Shown: piece by piece, positions 30,672 through 39,298 of the stretch | How the letters are laid out: every line of letters starts with the position of its first letter | Numbering within the stretch: the stretch's first letter is position 1 | DNA from: Actinobacillus equuli | Lineage (GTDB): Bacteria > Pseudomonadota > Gammaproteobacteria > Enterobacterales > Pasteurellaceae | Direction of reading: 5' to 3' | NCBI RefSeq assembly: GCF_900636745.1 | Contig: NZ_LR134310.1 | Coordinates: 2,038,501-2,102,500, forward strand | Length of the DNA stretch: 64,000 bases | Notes under the pieces: generated by a model | Seen by the model: only the letters and a program-made list of their open reading frames with translations | The model's database searches: none | Told to the model about the DNA's origin: nothing | Made by a program: the position numbers and the translations under genes

Positions 30672-31535
30672 ATGTTAGAACTTGTGATCGCTATTTTATG
30701 TAGCGTCTCTGTCGGGGTGTTGATTAAAGTCGCACGTCAAAAGCAAATTGCCATTGATCAAAGTATCGCAGTGAACTATATCGTCACGACTTCGATGACC
30801 TATTTTTTACTGAATCCGGATTTTAAAGGGCAAACCGTGGTTGATATTGTAGCGAATAACCCTTCGTCTTATCTATTTTTTGCATTAGGTTTCTTATTAC
30901 CAACCATTTTCCTGATTCAAGCCAAATCACTTGAATTTGCCGGTATTATTCGTACCGATGCGGCACAACGTCTTTCACTGTTTTTACCGATTTTGGCGGC
31001 GTTTACCATTTTCGGTGAACAAATTACCCAAAACAAATTAATCGCATTGGTATTAGCTTTCGTTGCGCTCGGCTGTTTGTTATGGAAAACCCATCACGGT
31101 ATGGGTAAAGGCGGTAAAATTGCGATTATTAGCTTGGCTTGTGTATGGTTGGGCTATGGTATGACCGATACGCTGTTTAAACAAATTGCCAAATCAGGTT
31201 CGGCCTTCCCGGTAACATTGTTTATCGCCTTTGTTTTTGCCGGTTGTTTAATGTTTGCTTATTTATTACTGAAGCGTACGCAATGGCACGTGCCGAGTGT
31301 GGTTGTCGGCTTAGTGTTAGGCGTATTGAATTTCTGTAATATTTTGTTCTACATTAAAGCGCACCAAGTGATGAAAGATGACCCGACTTTAGTGTTTACC
31401 GGTATGAACCTCGGTGTGATTTGTTTAGGGACATTTATCGGTGCATTAGTATTTAAAGAAAAAATCAATAAAATTAATTACTTAGGTGTCTTTATTGCAA
31501 TTATTGCGATTATTTGCTTATTTTATTGGAAATAA
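30672..31535 (+). CDS. DMT/EamA-type permease
   Basis: 287 aa, almost entirely hydrophobic with about ten predicted membrane helices in two similar halves, the pattern of drug/metabolite transporters. Arg/Lys-containing short loops (KVARQK, RTDAAQRLS) and an 'inverted repeat' order agree. The substrate cannot be told from the sequence. CAGGAG lies 7 bases before the ATG. Monocistronic, with uptake-signal hairpin before and a strong terminator after it. Confidence 0.8.
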   Translation: MLELVIAILCSVSVGVLIKVARQKQIAIDQSIAVNYIVTTSMTYFLLNPDFKGQTVVDIVANNPSSYLFFALGFLLPTIFLIQAKSLEFAGIIRTDAAQRLSLFLPILAAFTIFGEQITQNKLIALVLAFVALGCLLWKTHHGMGKGGKIAIISLACVWLGYGMTDTLFKQIAKSGSAFPVTLFIAFVFAGCLMFAYLLLKRTQWHVPSVVVGLVLGVLNFCNILFYIKAHQVMKDDPTLVFTGMNLGVICLGTFIGALVFKEKINKINYLGVFIAIIAIICLFYWK

Positions 31536-31582
31536 TCCGATTTGAATCAATAATCGAAATTACCCAATAATGCGGTTTGAGC

Positions 31583-31588
31583 TATAAT
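31583..31588 (+). promoter_or_regulatory. Possible -10 element for arcB
   Basis: A perfect TATAAT hexamer lies just left of the 31589-31620 hairpin and about 55 bases before the arcB ATG. No good -35 is seen. If used, transcription would begin inside the hairpin. Confidence 0.35.
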
Positions 31589-31624
31589 AAATCCTCTCCA
31601 TTAGCTGATGGAGAGGATTTTTAC
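31589..31624 (+). terminator. Strong intrinsic terminator before arcB
   Basis: AAATCCTCTCCAT, loop TAGCTG, ATGGAGAGGATTT: thirteen perfect pairs, then T. Only 17 bases separate it from the arcB start. Confidence 0.85.
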
Positions 31625-31641
31625 GTTTTAAGGGGAGAAGA

Positions 31642-33492
31642 ATGAAACTAATCAAGCAATGTAGTCAAAATTATGTGAATTGGGTGCTACGCTTAGGTCG
31701 AGCAAAGGCGGCTTTACTGGGCTTTTTTGTGTTGGCATTTTTTGCCATTATCGTCCAGGGCGCATTAACCTATTTATTCACCGGCGAAATTCAAACGCGT
31801 GATATTTTACGTTCGATTTCTTTCGGCCTGATTTCCGCCCCTTTTGTGATTTATTTTTTCAATTTAATCGTTGTTAAACTGGAAAAATCACGTATTCAGC
31901 TAGAACAAAGTATTTATGATCTCGGTGTGTTGCGTGAGCAGGATGCGCATTTAAATGCCACACTTGAAAAAAATAACCGAGACAAAAGCGTATTAATGGC
32001 AACCATTAGCCATGAATTACGTACACCGCTCAATGGCATTATCGGCTTAAGCCGAATTCTGTTAGAGGGAGAGCTAACTCAGCAACAACGAGAATATTTA
32101 AAAACAATTAATATTAGTGCGGTTTCATTAGGGCATATTTTTAGCGACATTATTGATTTAGAGAAAATTGATAGTCGCCGTATTGAGTTATTCAATAAGG
32201 AAGTTGAGTTTTCTCAATTGATCAGTGATATCAGCAATTTTGCCAATTTAATGGCGGATCAACGTAAAATTAAATTCCATATCAGCTATTCGGATAATTT
32301 ACCGAATTTCATTTTGGTCGATAACGCACGTTTAAGTCAGGTATTGTGGAATTTGGTCAGTAATGCGGTGAAATTCACCCCGGCAGGTGGAGATATTTAC
32401 CTTGATGTGCAACGTGTAGATGATGACCATTTTAGTTTTAGCTTGCGAGACACCGGTATCGGTATTCCTAAAAACGAACAGCGCAAAGTATTTGCAATGT
32501 TCTACCAAGCGGAAAACTCACAAGAGAAAAAAGCGCAAGGTAGTGGTATCGGTTTAGCTATCTCAAAACGTATCGCTAAATTAATGGGCGGCGATCTCAC
32601 CCTTGAAAGTGAGGAAGGCAAAGGTTCGACCTTTACTTTAACGATTCAAGCGGATACGGTTGAAGCGAAAAAAGCGGTTAAAATCAATGATCATGCGTTA
32701 AAAGTTTTATTAGTTGAAGACATTGAAGTAAATGTGGTGGTTGCCCGCGCGATGTTAGAAAAATTCGGTTGTGACGTAGATGTTGCGATGACCGGTGATG
32801 AAGCGTTCGAGTTATTCGAGCAGAACAGTTACGACCTTATTTTACTTGATATTCAATTACCGGATATGACAGGCTTTGATATTGCAAGACAGTTACGTGA
32901 ACGTTATGAAAACGAAGAAGTGGATTACCTGCCGCTTTTAGTTGCGTTAACCGCCAATATTATGCAAACCAAAGAAGAATATCAGCAACAGGGTATGGAT
33001 GACGTATTGCGTAAACCGCTTTCGTTAGAAGCGTTATCCGAATGTTTGAATCATTACTTTAACAGCGATTTTGTGGAAAAAACCGGTGAAATTCGACCGC
33101 TTGTCGACACGGAAGAAACACTGAATTTACCTTACGATCGTAAGATTCTATCCGAATTAATCGAAGTGATGGGGGCAAAAGCCGTATTAGCTAATTTTGC
33201 GTTATTTGCGAAGCTCATGCCGGAATACTTGGAGAATTTACAACACTATCTTACCGAATGGCAGGCGACCGATTCAGCGGAAATGCGTAAAAACACGGCG
33301 GATGAAGCGCATAAAATCAAAGGAGCGCTTGCCTCAGTCAGCTTAAAACGCTTGCAAGAAATTGCTCAGTATGCCCAAACCGATAACGGTGAAATTTGGG
33401 AAGAGCATATTGCGCAGTGGGTGTTCCAAATTGCGCAGCAATGGCAAGCGGATTTAGCTTTAGCGGAGCATTGGGTAAAAGAAAATTACTAA
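31642..33492 (+). CDS. arcB: Hybrid sensor kinase ArcB (short form)
   Basis: 616 aa inner-membrane tripartite sensor that phosphorylates ArcA under low-oxygen conditions. Domains: two membrane helices (about 22-46 and 55-78), a short linker, HisKA with the phospho-His in SHELRTPLNG (His124), HATPase (DTGIGIP, GSGIGLAI), a receiver domain (LLVEDIEVN...LLDIQLPD) and a C-terminal HPt domain with EAHKIKGA. E. coli ArcB has 778 aa; this one lacks the PAS-containing linker, as is known for the H. influenzae protein. Contains an uptake signal (33095-33104). GGGGAGAAG precedes the ATG. Confidence 0.94.
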   Translation: MKLIKQCSQNYVNWVLRLGRAKAALLGFFVLAFFAIIVQGALTYLFTGEIQTRDILRSISFGLISAPFVIYFFNLIVVKLEKSRIQLEQSIYDLGVLREQDAHLNATLEKNNRDKSVLMATISHELRTPLNGIIGLSRILLEGELTQQQREYLKTINISAVSLGHIFSDIIDLEKIDSRRIELFNKEVEFSQLISDISNFANLMADQRKIKFHISYSDNLPNFILVDNARLSQVLWNLVSNAVKFTPAGGDIYLDVQRVDDDHFSFSLRDTGIGIPKNEQRKVFAMFYQAENSQEKKAQGSGIGLAISKRIAKLMGGDLTLESEEGKGSTFTLTIQADTVEAKKAVKINDHALKVLLVEDIEVNVVVARAMLEKFGCDVDVAMTGDEAFELFEQNSYDLILLDIQLPDMTGFDIARQLRERYENEEVDYLPLLVALTANIMQTKEEYQQQGMDDVLRKPLSLEALSECLNHYFNSDFVEKTGEIRPLVDTEETLNLPYDRKILSELIEVMGAKAVLANFALFAKLMPEYLENLQHYLTEWQATDSAEMRKNTADEAHKIKGALASVSLKRLQEIAQYAQTDNGEIWEEHIAQWVFQIAQQWQADLALAEHWVKENY

Positions 33493-33507
33493 TGTGATTT
33501 TATAAAG

Positions 33508-33548
33508 AAAATGGGGGATTGGATTTATTATCCGTTTCCCCATTTTTT
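33508..33548 (+). terminator. Terminator of arcB overlapping the ogt 3' end
   Basis: AAAATGGGG (33508-33516) pairs with CCCCATTTT (33538-33546), then TT. The right arm lies in the last codons of convergent ogt. Confidence 0.75.
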
Positions 33549-34091
33549 ATGTTTAGGGTTGACGAATTCAATGCCTTTATCTTTAAAATCAATCCCTTCC
33601 AATTCCAATAAATAGCGTTTTGCCGGCAAGCCACCACCGAAGCCGGTCAGCGTTTGGCTTTTTCCTAATACTCTGTGACAAGGCACGATAATCGAAATCG
33701 GGTTGCGACCTACCGCTCCACCGACAGCACGCATTGCATTCGGTTTGCCAAGTTGCTGAGCGATTTCGCCGTAACTGGTCGTTTTGCCATAAGGAATGGT
33801 TAATAAAATCTTCCATACGGATTTTTGGAATTCCGTACCTTGTGGCGCCAGAAAATCCAAATGCTGGAATTCCAGTTTCTCACCGGCAAAATAGCGGTCT
33901 AAAATGTGGCGTGTTTTGCAAAAAATTTCGAAAATTTGACCGCTTGCTTCAGTAGCAATTTGCCATTTTTGTGCGTCAGTGGTGAGTTGTTCTTGTTCGA
34001 ATTCAATGCCGAGTAATCCGTTATCATTGGCAATCAATAACAGATTTCCGACAGGTGAGTGGTAATATTGATAGTGAATATTGGATGACAT
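33528..34091 (-). CDS. ogt: Methylated-DNA--protein-cysteine S-methyltransferase
   Basis: 187 aa suicide repair protein that removes O6-methyl groups from guanine. The acceptor cysteine is Cys138 in IIVPCHRVLG. The helix-turn-helix region with RAVGGAVGRNP and the N-terminal ribonuclease-like domain are present. GGAGTT lies before ATG 34091. It ends with the unusual basic tail KHKKWGNG, encoded inside the arcB terminator hairpin. Confidence 0.94.
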   Translation of the reverse strand: MSSNIHYQYYHSPVGNLLLIANDNGLLGIEFEQEQLTTDAQKWQIATEASGQIFEIFCKTRHILDRYFAGEKLEFQHLDFLAPQGTEFQKSVWKILLTIPYGKTTSYGEIAQQLGKPNAMRAVGGAVGRNPISIIVPCHRVLGKSQTLTGFGGGLPAKRYLLELEGIDFKDKGIEFVNPKHKKWGNG

Positions 34092-34110
34092 ATTAACTCC
34101 ATTTTAAATA

Positions 34111-34142
34111 AAAAAGGCGTGTAATGAGTTTACACGCCTTTT
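34111..34142 (-). terminator. Terminator of ompP1
   Basis: On the minus strand AAAAGGCGTGTAAA, a short loop, TTACACGCCTTTT then T. Separates ompP1 from ogt, both on the minus strand. Confidence 0.88.
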
Positions 34143-34175
34143 GAGCATTCGTAATTGCCTATTTTGAGTTAGGCA

Positions 34176-35549
34176 TTAGAATTTATAGTTAAGATTTAAA
34201 CCGTAAAGATTAGCTTTTGAACTAACTTGGAATACCGCTGATTGACCTTCTTTAAAGTTGTTCTTTTTACCACGAAGGTGTGCAAAACCGACATCAGCAG
34301 AAAGGTTTGGCGTAAAGCGGTAAGTTGCACCCACTGAGTACCATGTACGATCCGTATCTGGAATTGAGATTGACGGGTGTTTTACACTTGCATTTTCATC
34401 GTAAGCAAAACCGGTACGCACAGTTAATGTTTCATCTACATCATAAGAGAAACCAAGTGAGTAACGTGATGAGTTACTGAAGTTTTCATCCTTATGGAAT
34501 AAAATATTACCTTTAGAACCATAAGCAGTTAAGCTTTTTAAGCGATCCCACTCGGTGTATTTATAGCTATATTGTAATGCTAATTTCTCGGTCAATTTAT
34601 GGAAACCTGAGAATTCCCAGTATGCCGGTAAATTAAGTGTTAAGCGACCCGGTACAGCTTTTCCACCGGTTGCTTCACTAATTGGTAACGCAATGCCAGA
34701 GCTTGCTAGGCGTGAAAGTAATGCATTATAAGCCACAGGGAAATCGTTAGAATATTTACCTTTGAATTTTACGTCTACCGCAGAGTGATATGCTAAGCCC
34801 CAACGGTGACTTTCATTTAATTCGTAGCTTAAACCTGCGTTCCAACCGAATGACCATTCATCGCCTTTGATTTGCGATACAGAAGTGGTTGCTGGCATGT
34901 TGCTGAGTTGACCTGCAACTGCACTTAATTGTGCAGCTTGAGCAGCTGGTAATTGACTTGCACGTGCTGCTAATTGTTGTGCAATGGCTTTACCGCCCAC
35001 ACCTAAATGACGCTGAACTTCCGCATCAGAATGAATTGCATTTAAACCAAGACCGAAACTTAAACCGTTACCAAAGTTATATGCACCGCTTAAATTAAAG
35101 TTAAGCGCAGTTAATTCGGTTTTACCACCGTAAACACCGGCATTGAATTGCTCGTTGTATTCAGATTTCAAACCGTAATTTACGTTTAAGCCCCCACCAA
35201 GTGAAAAACGATCATTGACAGGTGTGACAACATATAGATTTGGAATAACAGCATTAGGAATAATATTTCCATGAGATGCATCAAAAACACGTCCAATTTT
35301 GCCTGAAACGTTAACATCTGCGTCAACTAAAATACCACCTGCTGAAAATTCCGTGCTTTTGAATTTGGTCATTAATGCCGGGTTGGTTGCAACCACAGAA
35401 GCATTGTCTGCGACAGCAGCATTACCTGCATAAGCCATACCTAAACCAGAAGTAGAAATTTCCGCTAATTGGAAAGCTGCAGCGTGAACACCTGCTGCTG
35501 AAAATGTTAAAAGTGACGCTAAAAGCGTTTTGTTAAATTGGTTATTCAT
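34176..35549 (-). CDS. ompP1: OmpP1/FadL-family outer-membrane protein
   Basis: 457 aa, close to the 459 aa of H. influenzae OmpP1. Signal peptide ends at AGVHA|AAFQLAE. The mature N-terminus AAFQLAEISTSGLGMAYAGNAAVADNASVVATNPA contains the family NPA signature of the hatch region, followed by a 14-stranded barrel ending in Phe (YGLNLNYKF). FadL proteins take up long-chain fatty acids across the outer membrane. The frame is open to 35612, but ATG 35549 with AAAGGGC upstream gives the standard signal peptide. Confidence 0.92.
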   Translation of the reverse strand: MNNQFNKTLLASLLTFSAAGVHAAAFQLAEISTSGLGMAYAGNAAVADNASVVATNPALMTKFKSTEFSAGGILVDADVNVSGKIGRVFDASHGNIIPNAVIPNLYVVTPVNDRFSLGGGLNVNYGLKSEYNEQFNAGVYGGKTELTALNFNLSGAYNFGNGLSFGLGLNAIHSDAEVQRHLGVGGKAIAQQLAARASQLPAAQAAQLSAVAGQLSNMPATTSVSQIKGDEWSFGWNAGLSYELNESHRWGLAYHSAVDVKFKGKYSNDFPVAYNALLSRLASSGIALPISEATGGKAVPGRLTLNLPAYWEFSGFHKLTEKLALQYSYKYTEWDRLKSLTAYGSKGNILFHKDENFSNSSRYSLGFSYDVDETLTVRTGFAYDENASVKHPSISIPDTDRTWYSVGATYRFTPNLSADVGFAHLRGKKNNFKEGQSAVFQVSSKANLYGLNLNYKF

Positions 35550-36006
35550 CTCATGCCCTTTACTGTAATTGGATTTTACGGATGTGTTATTTTTTAGCGA
35601 ACAAGTGTTCACAATTTTTAAAGTTCGCGAATTCTAATCGTAGCAATAGTGAGCGGGCAAGCGTCTTTACTTAAAATACTCGGAGTTCCGACCAGTGAAC
35701 ACATGTTTACTGATTACTAAATTTCTATTCTTTATTTTTTAGAAAATACGGAAATAAGTGTTATTCAAACTATTCCAGTCAGGATTATTATTTGAAGTAG
35801 ATCAAAAATCATTTATAATTGTAGGGATTTGATTCCAGTATTTTTAATTGATAACTTTGAGTTATCGTTTTTGGCAATTAATGCCGATAATCATTTGTAA
35901 AACCTTTCAATGTGATAAGTGTAAAATTCTTGACTAAAATAGTCGGGTATATCACAATTCACTTAATTAAAAATCATTACTTTTGCTCTAAAGTGAGGAA
36001 ATTATT
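35550..36006. promoter_or_regulatory. Divergent ompP1/iscR regulatory region
   Basis: 457 bases without a gene. It holds a FadR-like half site (CCGACCAGT, 35688-35696), inverted short repeats GTGTTCAC (35605-35612) and GTGAACAC (35695-35702), an FNR/CRP-like TTGAAGTAGATCAA (35792-35805), a TATAAT hexamer (35814-35819) and the IscR operator (separate entry). Only the IscR site is convincing; the others are weak sequence matches. Confidence 0.5.
35926..35950 (+). promoter_or_regulatory. IscR type-1 operator in the iscR promoter
   Basis: A 25-base partial palindrome centred on GACTAAAATAGTC and ending in GGGTAT matches the IscR type-1 consensus (ATASYYGACTRWWWYAGTCRRSTAT) at nearly every position. 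It overlaps a -35-like TTGACT (35930-35935), 57 bases before the iscR ATG. Holo-IscR is known to repress its own operon through such sites. Confidence 0.88.
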
Positions 36007-36459
36007 ATGAAATTAACGTCAAGAGGGCGTTATGCCGTAACCGCAATTTTAGATATTGCGTTACATGGAAAGTCTTTACCCGTAAGTCTTGCCGATATTT
36101 CAGAGCGCCAAGCGATTTCATTGTCGTATTTAGAACAATTATTTGCTCAGTTACGTCGCGAAGGTATCGTGCATAGCGTACGTGGTCCGGGTGGCGGTTA
36201 CCAACTTGGTAAGCAACCTGAAGAAATCAGTGTGGGTATGATTATTGCGGCGGTGAATGAAAATCTTGATGTCACTAAATGTAAAGGTAGTGGTAACTGT
36301 AGTAAAAACTCACAGTGCTTAACGCATCATTTATGGGAACGTTTAGAAGACCAAATCGGTGTGTTTTTAAATACGATTACATTGGCGGAGCTTGTTGAAG
36401 AACACTCGGATCACGATTGTGAAAAAGAGCATTGCCACGATCATTCACACAAACACTAA
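36007..36459 (+). CDS. iscR: Fe-S cluster-responsive transcriptional regulator IscR
   Basis: 150 aa Rrf2-family winged-helix protein. N-terminal [18 protein letters not shown] and the wing [10 protein letters not shown] are typical. The three 2Fe-2S ligands Cys92, Cys98 and Cys104 are at the E. coli positions. The C-terminal tail is His-rich ([12 protein letters not shown]), which is common in IscR. GTGAGGAAA precedes the ATG. First gene of the isc operon; autorepression through the 35926 operator is expected. Confidence 0.97.
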   Translation: MKLTSRGRYAVTAILDIALHGKSLPVSLADISERQAISLSYLEQLFAQLRREGIVHSVRGPGGGYQLGKQPEEISVGMIIAAVNENLDVTKCKGSGNCSKNSQCLTHHLWERLEDQIGVFLNTITLAELVEEHSDHDCEKEHCHDHSHKH

Positions 36460-36513
36460 TTGCAAAAAATTCAATAAAAATGACCGCTTATTTCAAGCGA
36501 GTTAGGAGTAACA

Positions 36514-37740
36514 ATGTCAGTTAAATTACCTATCTATTTAGATTATGCCGCAACCACTCCAATGGATGAGCGTGTTGCCCAAAAAATGATGCAATATATG
36601 ACCAAAGACGGCATCTTTGGTAACCCGGCTTCACGTTCTCACAAATTCGGTTGGGAAGCGGAAGAAGCTGTAGATGTTGCACGTAACCACATCGCAGATT
36701 TAATCGGTGCGGATAGCCGTGAAATCGTATTCACCTCAGGTGCGACAGAGTCTGATAACTTAGCGATTAAAGGTGCTGCACATTTCTACCAAACCAAAGG
36801 TAAACATATCATCACAGTTAAAACCGAGCACAAAGCGGTATTAGATACTTGCCGTCAGCTAGAGCGTGAAGGTTTTGAAGTGACTTATTTAGACCCGGAA
36901 CAAGACGGCTTATTAGATTTAGCGAAATTAGAAGCGGCGATTCGTCCGGACACGATTTTAATTTCTGTTATGCACGTAAATAACGAAATGGGTGTTATTC
37001 AAGACATCAAAGCAATTGGTGAAATTTGCCGTGCGAAGAAAATTATTTTCCACGTGGATGCAACGCAATCGGTCGGTAAAATTCCGGTAGACGTACAAGA
37101 GTTAAAAGTTGACTTAATGTCTTTCTCAAGCCACAAATTATACGGACCAAAAGGTATCGGCGGCTTATATGTATGCCGTAAACCTCGTGTTCGTATCGAA
37201 GCGATTATTCACGGTGGCGGTCATGAGCGTGGTATGCGTTCAGGCACATTACCTGTACACCAAATCGTAGGTATGGGCGAAGCGTATCGTATCGCTAAAG
37301 AAGAAATGGCAACAGAAATGCCTCGCTTACGTGCATTACGTGACCGTTTATACAACGGCTTCAAAGATATCGAAGAAGTGTATGTAAATGGTTCAATGGA
37401 AGAAGGCAAACGTGTAGATTCAAACTTAAATATCAGCTTCAACTTTGTTGAAGGTGAGTCATTAATGATGGCGTTACGTGATATTGCGGTTTCATCAGGT
37501 TCTGCATGTACTTCGGCAAGTTTAGAGCCTTCATACGTATTACGTGCCATCGGCCGTGACGATGAATTAGCACACAGCTCAATTCGTTTCACTTTAGGTC
37601 GTTGGACAACAGAAGAAGAAATCGACTACACCATCGAGCTTGTGAAAAAAGCAATCGTAAAACTTCGTGAACTTTCTCCACTTTGGGAAATGTTTAAAGA
37701 AGGTGTGGATCTATCAAAAATCGAGTGGAATCACCACTAA
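36514..37740 (+). CDS. iscS: Cysteine desulfurase IscS
   Basis: 408 aa class-V PLP enzyme that takes sulfur from L-cysteine and passes it as persulfide to IscU, TusA, ThiI and others. PLP Lys lies in [12 protein letters not shown]; the mobile-loop Cys is Cys332 in [13 protein letters not shown]. The N-terminus [16 protein letters not shown] is typical with a two-residue offset from E. coli. TTAGGAG precedes the ATG. 54 bases after iscR, with part of an uptake signal in the gap. Confidence 0.97.
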   Translation: MSVKLPIYLDYAATTPMDERVAQKMMQYMTKDGIFGNPASRSHKFGWEAEEAVDVARNHIADLIGADSREIVFTSGATESDNLAIKGAAHFYQTKGKHIITVKTEHKAVLDTCRQLEREGFEVTYLDPEQDGLLDLAKLEAAIRPDTILISVMHVNNEMGVIQDIKAIGEICRAKKIIFHVDATQSVGKIPVDVQELKVDLMSFSSHKLYGPKGIGGLYVCRKPRVRIEAIIHGGGHERGMRSGTLPVHQIVGMGEAYRIAKEEMATEMPRLRALRDRLYNGFKDIEEVYVNGSMEEGKRVDSNLNISFNFVEGESLMMALRDIAVSSGSACTSASLEPSYVLRAIGRDDELAHSSIRFTLGRWTTEEEIDYTIELVKKAIVKLRELSPLWEMFKEGVDLSKIEWNHH

Positions 37741-37844
37741 TCAGTAGAAATATTGCAATGTATTTGCGTTGTTGAACCGTCTTGCCGTACTGATTGTACT
37801 GTCTGTGGCGGTTCGCCTAGTAACTGCAAACAATATTTTACTGA
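37741..37844 (+). other. Structured intercistronic region between iscS and iscU
   Basis: Arms TCAGTAGAAATATTG (37741-37755) and CAATATTTTACTGA (37831-37844) pair with one bulged base. Nested inside are ATTTGC/GCAAA, GAACCG (37774-37779) with CGGTTC (37809-37814) and a GTAC...GTAC hairpin (about 37787-37800). The whole 132-base gap is thus a long multi-stem hairpin without a T run. An RNA-processing or stability element is inferred. Confidence 0.65.
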
Positions 37845-37872
37845 TAACAGAATTTAACAGAAGGAATACAAA

Positions 37873-38256
37873 ATGGCATACAGCGAAAAAGTAATTGACC
37901 ATTACGAGAACCCACGTAACGTAGGGACATTTGATAAAGAAGCGGCGGATATCGGTACCGGTATGGTAGGTGCGCCGGCTTGTGGTGATATTCTACGTTT
38001 ACAAATTAAAGTGAACGATCAGGGTATTATCGAAGATGCACGCTTTAAAGCATACGGTTGTGGTTCTGCAATCGCATCAAGTTCTTTAATTACCGAATGG
38101 GTTAAAGGTAAATCTTTAGAAGAAGCGGGCGCAATCAAAAACAGCGACATCGCAGAAGAATTAGAATTACCACCGGTGAAAGTTCACTGTTCAATTCTTG
38201 CGGAAGACGCAATCAAAGCAGCGATTGCCGATTACAAAGAAAAACAAGCTAAGTAA
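37873..38256 (+). CDS. iscU: Fe-S cluster scaffold IscU
   Basis: 127 aa, nearly the E. coli length. On this scaffold 2Fe-2S clusters are built with sulfur from IscS. The three ligand cysteines are present: Cys37 (GAPACGD), Cys63 (YGCGSA) and Cys106 (KVHCSILAED). The LPPVK motif recognised by HscA lies just before the third Cys. GAAGGAATACAAA precedes the ATG. Confidence 0.98.
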   Translation: MAYSEKVIDHYENPRNVGTFDKEAADIGTGMVGAPACGDILRLQIKVNDQGIIEDARFKAYGCGSAIASSSLITEWVKGKSLEEAGAIKNSDIAEELELPPVKVHCSILAEDAIKAAIADYKEKQAK

Positions 38257-38267
38257 TATTTAGTTCG

Positions 38268-38356
38268 GATAACACGGAAAGCACGAAAACAAGCGGTTAT
38301 TTTTGCGTAAAATTTTGCAAAATTGACGTTTTCGGGTATTTCCGTGTTTTCCGTGG
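38268..38356 (+). other. Hairpin with embedded uptake signal between iscU and iscA
   Basis: ACACGGAAA..ACGAAAAC (left, about 38270-38287) can pair with GTTTTCG..TTTCCGTGT (right, about 38327-38346). The loop carries ACAAGCGGTTATTTTTGCG, a variant uptake signal. No T run, so probably not a terminator. Confidence 0.5.
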
Positions 38357-38396
38357 TAAAGATCGTTTTCACTTAACAGATTAAAAAGGATAACTT

Positions 38397-38720
38397 ATGG
38401 CAATTACATTAACAGAAACAGCAGCAAATCGAGTTCGTACATTCTTAGAAAACCGTGGTAAAGGGATCGGTTTACGTTTAGGAGTGAAAACATCGGGCTG
38501 TTCGGGACTGGCTTATGTGCTTGAGTTTGTTGATGTGTTAAATGAAGATGATCAAGTGTTCGAACAACACGGCGTAAAAGTGATCGTGGATGAAAAAAGC
38601 CTTGCCTATTTAGACGGCACCGAATTGGATTTCGTGAAAGAAGGCTTAAACGAAGGCTTTAAATATAACAATCCGAATGTAAAAGATTCTTGCGGTTGCG
38701 GTGAAAGTTTTAACGTATAG
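38397..38720 (+). CDS. iscA: Iron-sulfur assembly protein IscA
   Basis: 107 aa A-type carrier. The three conserved cysteines are Cys35 (TSGCSG) and Cys99/Cys101 (SCGCGESF). Works in iron binding or 4Fe-4S cluster transfer downstream of IscU. AAAAGGATAAC precedes the ATG; hscB begins 9 bases after its stop. Confidence 0.97.
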   Translation: MAITLTETAANRVRTFLENRGKGIGLRLGVKTSGCSGLAYVLEFVDVLNEDDQVFEQHGVKVIVDEKSLAYLDGTELDFVKEGLNEGFKYNNPNVKDSCGCGESFNV

Positions 38721-38729
38721 AGGAAAATC

Positions 38730-39251
38730 ATGAATAATCCTTTTGCACTATTTGATTTACCGGTTCAATTTGAATTAGATAATGCTTTGCTTTCCGAACG
38801 TTATCTGGCATTACAAAAACAGCTTCATCCGGATAATTTTGCCAGCCGCTCTTCAGCGGAACAATTAGCAGCAGTACAAAAGTCGGCAGATGTGAATGCA
38901 GCATTGCAGACGTTAAAAGATCCGATTTTACGAGCGGAAGCGATAATTGAAATTCATACCGGTGAAGCAAAAAATCTCGAAGAAAAAAGTATGCGAGATA
39001 TCGAGTTCTTAATGCAACAGATGGAGTGGCACGAGAAGCTCGAAACGATTGAACACCGTAATGATGAAGACGAATTAACCGCCTTCTTAAAGCAAATTAA
39101 AACCGAACAAAAATCCGTTTTACAGCAATTGCAACAAACGCTTGAAGCGCAACAATGGCAACAAGCTAATGGGCTGACAGATCGCCTACGCTATTTTAAA
39201 AAGCTGATTATTCAAATCGAAAAAGTCGAAGAAAAATTCTTCGAGATGTAG
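38730..39251 (+). CDS. hscB: Fe-S co-chaperone HscB
   Basis: 173 aa. N-terminal J domain with the HPD tripeptide (His33-Pro-Asp35 in LHPDNF) that stimulates the HscA ATPase; C-terminal three-helix bundle that binds IscU. AGAGGAAAATC precedes the ATG. In most genomes hscA follows directly; here two other genes lie between them. Confidence 0.95.
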   Translation: MNNPFALFDLPVQFELDNALLSERYLALQKQLHPDNFASRSSAEQLAAVQKSADVNAALQTLKDPILRAEAIIEIHTGEAKNLEEKSMRDIEFLMQQMEWHEKLETIEHRNDEDELTAFLKQIKTEQKSVLQQLQQTLEAQQWQQANGLTDRLRYFKKLIIQIEKVEEKFFEM

Positions 39252-39298
39252 TGGTATCAGCCGGATACAAGCGGTCGGATTTTAAGAGAATTTTGCAA

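Noticed and set aside
35792-35805. FNR-type site TTGAAGTAGATCAA upstream of iscR
   Set aside because: One half is imperfect and its centre does not fall at an activating distance from the only nearby -10 (TATAAT 35814); could be chance in A/T-rich DNA.
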